From the NCBI GenBank assembly GCA_030605045.1, contig JAUWBK010000040.1:1-8598 (forward strand): a stretch of 8,598 bases of DNA. The letters are read 5' to 3'. The notes under the pieces are model-generated. The model was not told the DNA's origin, did not search any database, and was given only the letters and a program-made list of their open reading frames with translations. Positions 6,420 to 8,598 of this stretch are shown one piece after another (positions within the stretch are counted from its first letter, which is position 1; each line of letters begins with the position of its first letter). Position numbers and translations under genes: made by a program. This stretch comes from Dehalococcoidia bacterium (GTDB taxonomy: Bacteria; Chloroflexota; Dehalococcoidia; Dehalococcoidales; RBG-16-60-22).

Positions 6420-6548
6420 ATGGTTTTGTGCGTGCGTGATGGCCAAAATCTAGGTTGGTCGAGGATGGCGGAGGTATATCGTAGGTTGACTGGTGAATGT
6501 ATTAGTCGGGACACCATGAAGCAAAGATACTTCGAAGTAAAGCGATAG
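6420..6548 (+). pseudogene. 42-codon fragment resembling a homeodomain-like helix-turn-helix end
   Basis: A plus-strand frame runs from ATG 6420 to TAG 6548, and is open from after a TAA at 6387-6389. Its product has a helix-turn-helix look: NLGWSRMAEVYRRLTG could be the first helices and ISRDTMKQRYFE the turn and recognition helix. There is no ribosome-binding site before the ATG, and the fragment begins against the divergent promoter of the Cys-rich operon. This suggests the tail of a truncated regulator or resolvase-like protein, not an intact gene. The overlapping minus-strand frame at 6386-6586 has no protein-like character. Confidence 0.4.
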
Positions 6549-7007
6549 ATTAAGAACTCTATGGAAGCCCCTACAGATGAAATCATATCTTGATATTGCG
6601 CTTTTCAAGCTTTTCTGACTTTAATGTGACAAAACGGACAATTGTTCAAAGAGGTGACGAAACAAGCTTTTGTTACTTTTATCCAAAATATGCCTTCCTG
6701 ACCTACTCCCCTTTCAAGTCCCCAGACTAACATTGTAACCAGGACTAGTTTTGGGGGGACAGGTCAATATAAGCTCGGAAGTTGCTGATTCCCAGCGCGC
6801 TTTCGAGACCTTCTTTTTTTGCCTGTGAGTCAACTCTGGCTGAGCTTGAGGAATTGACATATTTGTAGGACAAATGCTGATGACAAAGCGAGCCAAGGTC
6901 CTACGTAAAAATCAGATGTATGCTGATACTCAAATGGTGTTTACTATCGTACGCTTTAAATAGACGACACCCGGTAGAGGCCTAGGAAGTGAAAAGGGGG
7001 CAAATAG
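6549..7007. other. Intergenic region of about 460 bp without a convincing gene
   Basis: Both strands were read and no frame has both a ribosome-binding site and recognisable content. Small structures are present: the palindrome ACAATTGT at 6638-6645, a perfect 6-bp stem with 3-nt loop ATTTGT-agg-ACAAAT at 6861-6875, and two AAGCTTTT copies near 6608 and 6664. A TTGACA at 6854-6859 has no matching -10 at 16-18 bp. The promoter of the VTT gene should lie near the right end, but I could not pick it out. Confidence 0.5.
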
Positions 7008-7721
7008 ATGAAAGGGATAGCTTCGTCTTTAGTTTGGCGGCCAGCAATAACGTGGTTTAGAAGAACGAATCCGCGAGTTGGGATTAAGCAGAATCAGATA
7101 ACGAGATTTGTTATGCTGAAAAGACATGGGCTGGAACTACCGCCACGAGAAGAGGCTGCGCCTCAGGCCAAGAAAGGCTTTTGGCGTAGAGAACACCTCC
7201 TTAAGTTCTTAGCCTTATTCTTTATCCTGATATTCTGTGTACTCATCTATATTTTTCGTAATATGATAGAGGGATTGGGAGGCTACGGCTATTTGGGAGC
7301 CTTCCTGGTACCGATGTTTTGTAGCGCCACCATTATCGTGCCTGCGCCGGGTTTGATGGTGGTTTTTACACTCGGTGGGATCCTAAACCCCTTATTTGTA
7401 GGGTTGATTTCAGGGGTGGGAGGGACAATAGGCGAAATGACCGGTTACTTGTTGGGCTACAGTGGACGTGCAGCTATTGAAAACGTCAGCCTATATCAGC
7501 GTATGGAGTATAGCATGAAGCGGTGGGGAGCTGTGACTCTTTTTGTACTAGCATTAATACCAAATCCACTTTTTGATGTCGCCGGTGCTGTTGCTGGCGC
7601 ACTTCGCTTTCCCCTGTGGAAATTCCTCCTTTACAGTGGAGCTGGCCGGATAATAAAGCATACCTTTTTTGCTTTAGCTGGCACTTGGGGAATAGAATTC
7701 ATCTTACACTTCCTAGACTAG
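7008..7721 (+). CDS. VTT-domain (DedA/TVP38/SNARE-associated-like) integral membrane protein
   Basis: The 237-residue protein has a charged N-terminus, a first membrane segment (about 64-84), and then the VTT-domain pattern. Re-entrant and membrane helices with PAPGLMVVFTLGGILNP (112-128) are followed by GGTIGEMTGYLLGYSG (138-153), which carries the family's G-x3-GE-x2-GY-x2-G motif. LIPNPLFDVAGAVAG (183-197) matches the second conserved half with its proline and aspartate. VTT proteins are transporters or scramblases for lipids such as undecaprenyl phosphate or phosphatidylethanolamine in some members; the substrate here is unknown. The ATG at 7008 has AGGGGG seven bases upstream. An internal ATG at 7113 (residue 36) would remove a stretch that looks little like family members but has a much weaker ribosome-binding site. 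No intrinsic terminator is seen after the stop. Confidence 0.88.
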   Translation: MKGIASSLVWRPAITWFRRTNPRVGIKQNQITRFVMLKRHGLELPPREEAAPQAKKGFWRREHLLKFLALFFILIFCVLIYIFRNMIEGLGGYGYLGAFLVPMFCSATIIVPAPGLMVVFTLGGILNPLFVGLISGVGGTIGEMTGYLLGYSGRAAIENVSLYQRMEYSMKRWGAVTLFVLALIPNPLFDVAGAVAGALRFPLWKFLLYSGAGRIIKHTFFALAGTWGIEFILHFLD

Positions 7722-7761
7722 CCACTTTCACGCTATAAATATGGGATTTCTAAGACGTTAA

Positions 7762-7883
7762 CTATTGTTCCACATAAGTCGGGGCTAACGGACCGACAAT
7801 GTGTTCCCCAGAAGAGTAACAACAAACCGTCATCCCTGAAAACGCTAACCTCCTAGAGCATAACAGGCAAAGGAGGTGCAGCG
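7762..7883 (+). other. Possible IS110-type left-end sequence with ribosome-binding site
   Basis: This non-coding stretch lies just upstream of the IS110-like transposase remnant. It contains a 5-bp stem GTCGG/CCGAC (7778-7797), a pair of near-identical 13-mers, and a very strong Shine-Dalgarno sequence AAAGGAGGTG at 7869-7878 placed correctly for the ATG at 7884. In IS110-group elements the left-end non-coding DNA before the transposase encodes the bridge RNA; whether any of that survives here is a guess. The element boundary is not visible. Confidence 0.25.
7766..7814 (+). repeat. Two imperfect 13-bp direct repeats, with an inverted TGTTCCCC copy at 7949-7956
   Basis: TGTTCCACATAAG at 7766-7778 and TGTTCCCCAGAAG at 7802-7814 agree at 11 of 13 positions with a 36-bp period. 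The core TGTTCCCC recurs inverted at 7956-7949. They flank or lie within the presumed IS110 remnant. They may be protein-binding or end sequences, or chance. Confidence 0.3.
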
Positions 7884-7980
7884 ATGCTCTGCACAGGCTT
7901 GGATTACCATAGGCAGGAGTGTACCCTCGGTGATAATAGCCGACGACAGGGGAACAGTCAGGGCTCCGGTGCGATGGTGA
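7884..7980 (+). pseudogene. Frameshifted N-terminal remnant of an IS110-family transposase
   Basis: An ATG at 7884 with a near-perfect ribosome-binding site begins MLCTGLDYHRQ. This resembles the start of IS110-family transposases (xxxGIDYHKxYSVV), with the first catalytic aspartate of the DEDD site in GLD. The frame then slips by one base: from 7918 the +1 frame reads SVPSVIIADDRG followed by TVRAP, the expected continuation (hydrophobic strand, then D-x-x-G), and it stops at TGA 7978-7980. The original frame continues open to 8063, but that part is only the antisense of the hydrolase gene. Nothing of the rest of the roughly 300-400-residue transposase is present, so this is a dead fragment. 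The assignment rests on a short motif match. A perfect 6-bp inverted repeat (GTGCAG at 7876-7881, CTGCAC at 7889-7894) has the start codon in its loop. Confidence 0.5.
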
Positions 7981-8598
7981 CAACCACCGGCAGGTGGTCT
8001 GAGGCTAAGCTCCGGGGGATGACGGCGTCCCTTACACTCAAGTCTCCAGATACCCAGATGTAGTCAATCCGGTGCTGCGGCTCCTCCGGGGGAGTAGTAA
8101 AGCCTGGCTCGATGCCAGCCAGGTCTATCGCGTCGGCCAATCCAGCCTGGCTTAGCATCTCAAGTGGTTCTTCGCCAAGTCGCGTGTTGAGGTCACCCAA
8201 GAAGACCGTCCGGTCCTTGCCATCCCAGAAGTCAAGGATAACCTCCGTCTGCCTTACACGAATAGCCGTATCCTCTTCCGGGTGATGATAATGGGTATTG
8301 ATCACCAAGAGTTCCTCGCCATCGCCAACCGCCAGCCGCGCCCACAGGAAGCCCCGCAGGATCAGCAGGTCACGGGGTGGCAGGTCTACCGCCCCCCATT
8401 CTAGGATAGGGTAGCGAGTGAGGATGGCGTTACCCCACAAGGGCCCTGCGGTCGGCCCATAGACGTAGGGTAACTCGAGTCGTTGTGAGAGCCAGGCCAG
8501 CATATCCAACGAGCCATTGATAACCCATCCTCGGGAGACCTCCTGGAGGGCCAGAACGTCTGGGCTTTGGGCTTCAATGACCCGTGCTTGGGCCTCCA
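7958..8598 (-). CDS. Endonuclease/exonuclease/phosphatase (EEP) family hydrolase, N-terminus off the right edge
   Basis: The frame is open from the right edge to TGA 7960-7958 and gives 212 C-terminal residues. Starting only at the internal TTG 8509 would lose catalytic residues, so the real start must lie outside. The metal-dependent EEP active site is present in order: LQEV (17-20 of the visible part, metal-binding E19), GNAILTRYP (55-63), INTHYHH (N100, H102), LGDLN (133-137, D135 and N137), RIDYI (D178) and SDHLPVV (D200, H201). The N-terminal asparagine motif is outside the window. The family covers DNase I-like nucleases, exonuclease III, and sphingomyelin or inositol phosphatases; substrate cannot be told from this part. 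The DNA is clearly GC-richer than the ABC operon, and the last eight codons overlap the IS110 remnant on the other strand. No terminator is visible downstream. Confidence 0.92.
   Translation of the reverse strand, partial: EAQARVIEAQSPDVLALQEVSRGWVINGSLDMLAWLSQRLELPYVYGPTAGPLWGNAILTRYPILEWGAVDLPPRDLLILRGFLWARLAVGDGEELLVINTHYHHPEEDTAIRVRQTEVILDFWDGKDRTVFLGDLNTRLGEEPLEMLSQAGLADAIDLAGIEPGFTTPPEEPQHRIDYIWVSGDLSVRDAVIPRSLASDHLPVVVTIAPEP

Noticed and set aside
6386..6586. Minus-strand 66-codon frame
   Set aside because: It overlaps the Cys-rich operon promoter and is antisense to the HTH-like fragment; no ribosome-binding site and no motif.
6854..6882. Perfect TTGACA upstream of the VTT gene
   Set aside because: No acceptable -10 hexamer occurs 16-18 bp downstream, and it is about 150 bp from the start codon.
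6714..6896. Minus-strand 60-codon frame in the intergenic region
   Set aside because: No ribosome-binding site, no family character, and an A-run in the middle; treated as chance.
7778..7797. GTCGG/CCGAC stem as a terminator for the VTT gene
   Set aside because: Only 5 bp with a 10-nt loop and no T-tract on either strand.
7762..7983. Minus-strand 73-codon frame downstream of the hydrolase
   Set aside because: It is antisense to the IS110 remnant and its strong ribosome-binding site, and has no motif or ribosome-binding site of its own.

Overview
The window looks like a chromosomal segment of an anaerobic bacterium. The closest fit I can suggest is Chloroflexota, class Dehalococcoidia or a relative. 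This is inferred from gene style (a CARDB-plus-thioredoxin lipoprotein, an ornithine cyclodeaminase-like gene paired with an AIR-synthase-like gene, frequent GTG starts, moderate GC) and not from a marker gene. There are no rRNA, tRNA or CRISPR features. Nearly all genes lie on the minus strand; the exceptions are one VTT-domain membrane protein and two gene remnants on the plus strand.

Region 1 (1-2140, minus): an operon of an ornithine cyclodeaminase/mu-crystallin-family dehydrogenase followed by a HypE/ThiL/PurM-like AIR synthase-related protein. The latter runs off the left edge, probably lacking only a few C-terminal residues. A sigma70-type promoter with 17-bp spacing lies about 70 bp upstream of the first gene. 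A GC-rich patch around 2210-2377 holds a short unexplained open frame that may be a gene remnant.

Region 2 (2439-6406, minus): the most interesting part. In transcription order it encodes a small secreted Cys-rich protein, a MacB/FtsX-type ABC permease, a LolD/MacB-type ABC ATPase, a lipoprotein joining a CARDB-like domain to a thioredoxin-fold domain with atypical cysteines, a possible 30-residue peptide, and a DUF2318-like lipoprotein with two CxxC pairs. The set permease + ATPase + thioredoxin-like protein + DUF2318 matches the accessory half of the iron-uptake loci typified by Campylobacter jejuni Cj1658-Cj1665 (FTR1-like permease, P19, DUF2318 protein, two permeases, ATPase, two thioredoxin-like proteins). 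The FTR1 and P19 genes are absent here and a Cys-rich secreted protein heads the operon instead. I infer an extracytoplasmic thiol/metal redox system; its substrate is unknown. The operon promoter lies so close to the first ATG that the transcript would be almost leaderless.

Region 3 (6407-7957, mostly plus): a 42-codon remnant resembling the end of a helix-turn-helix protein, about 460 bp with no convincing gene, a VTT-domain (DedA/TVP38-like) membrane protein, and then a decayed IS110-like transposase start with a strong ribosome-binding site and possible left-end sequence.

Region 4 (7958-8598, minus): the C-terminal 212 residues of an endonuclease/exonuclease/phosphatase-family hydrolase in visibly GC-richer DNA, running off the right edge. 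Its last codons overlap the IS110 remnant on the opposite strand.
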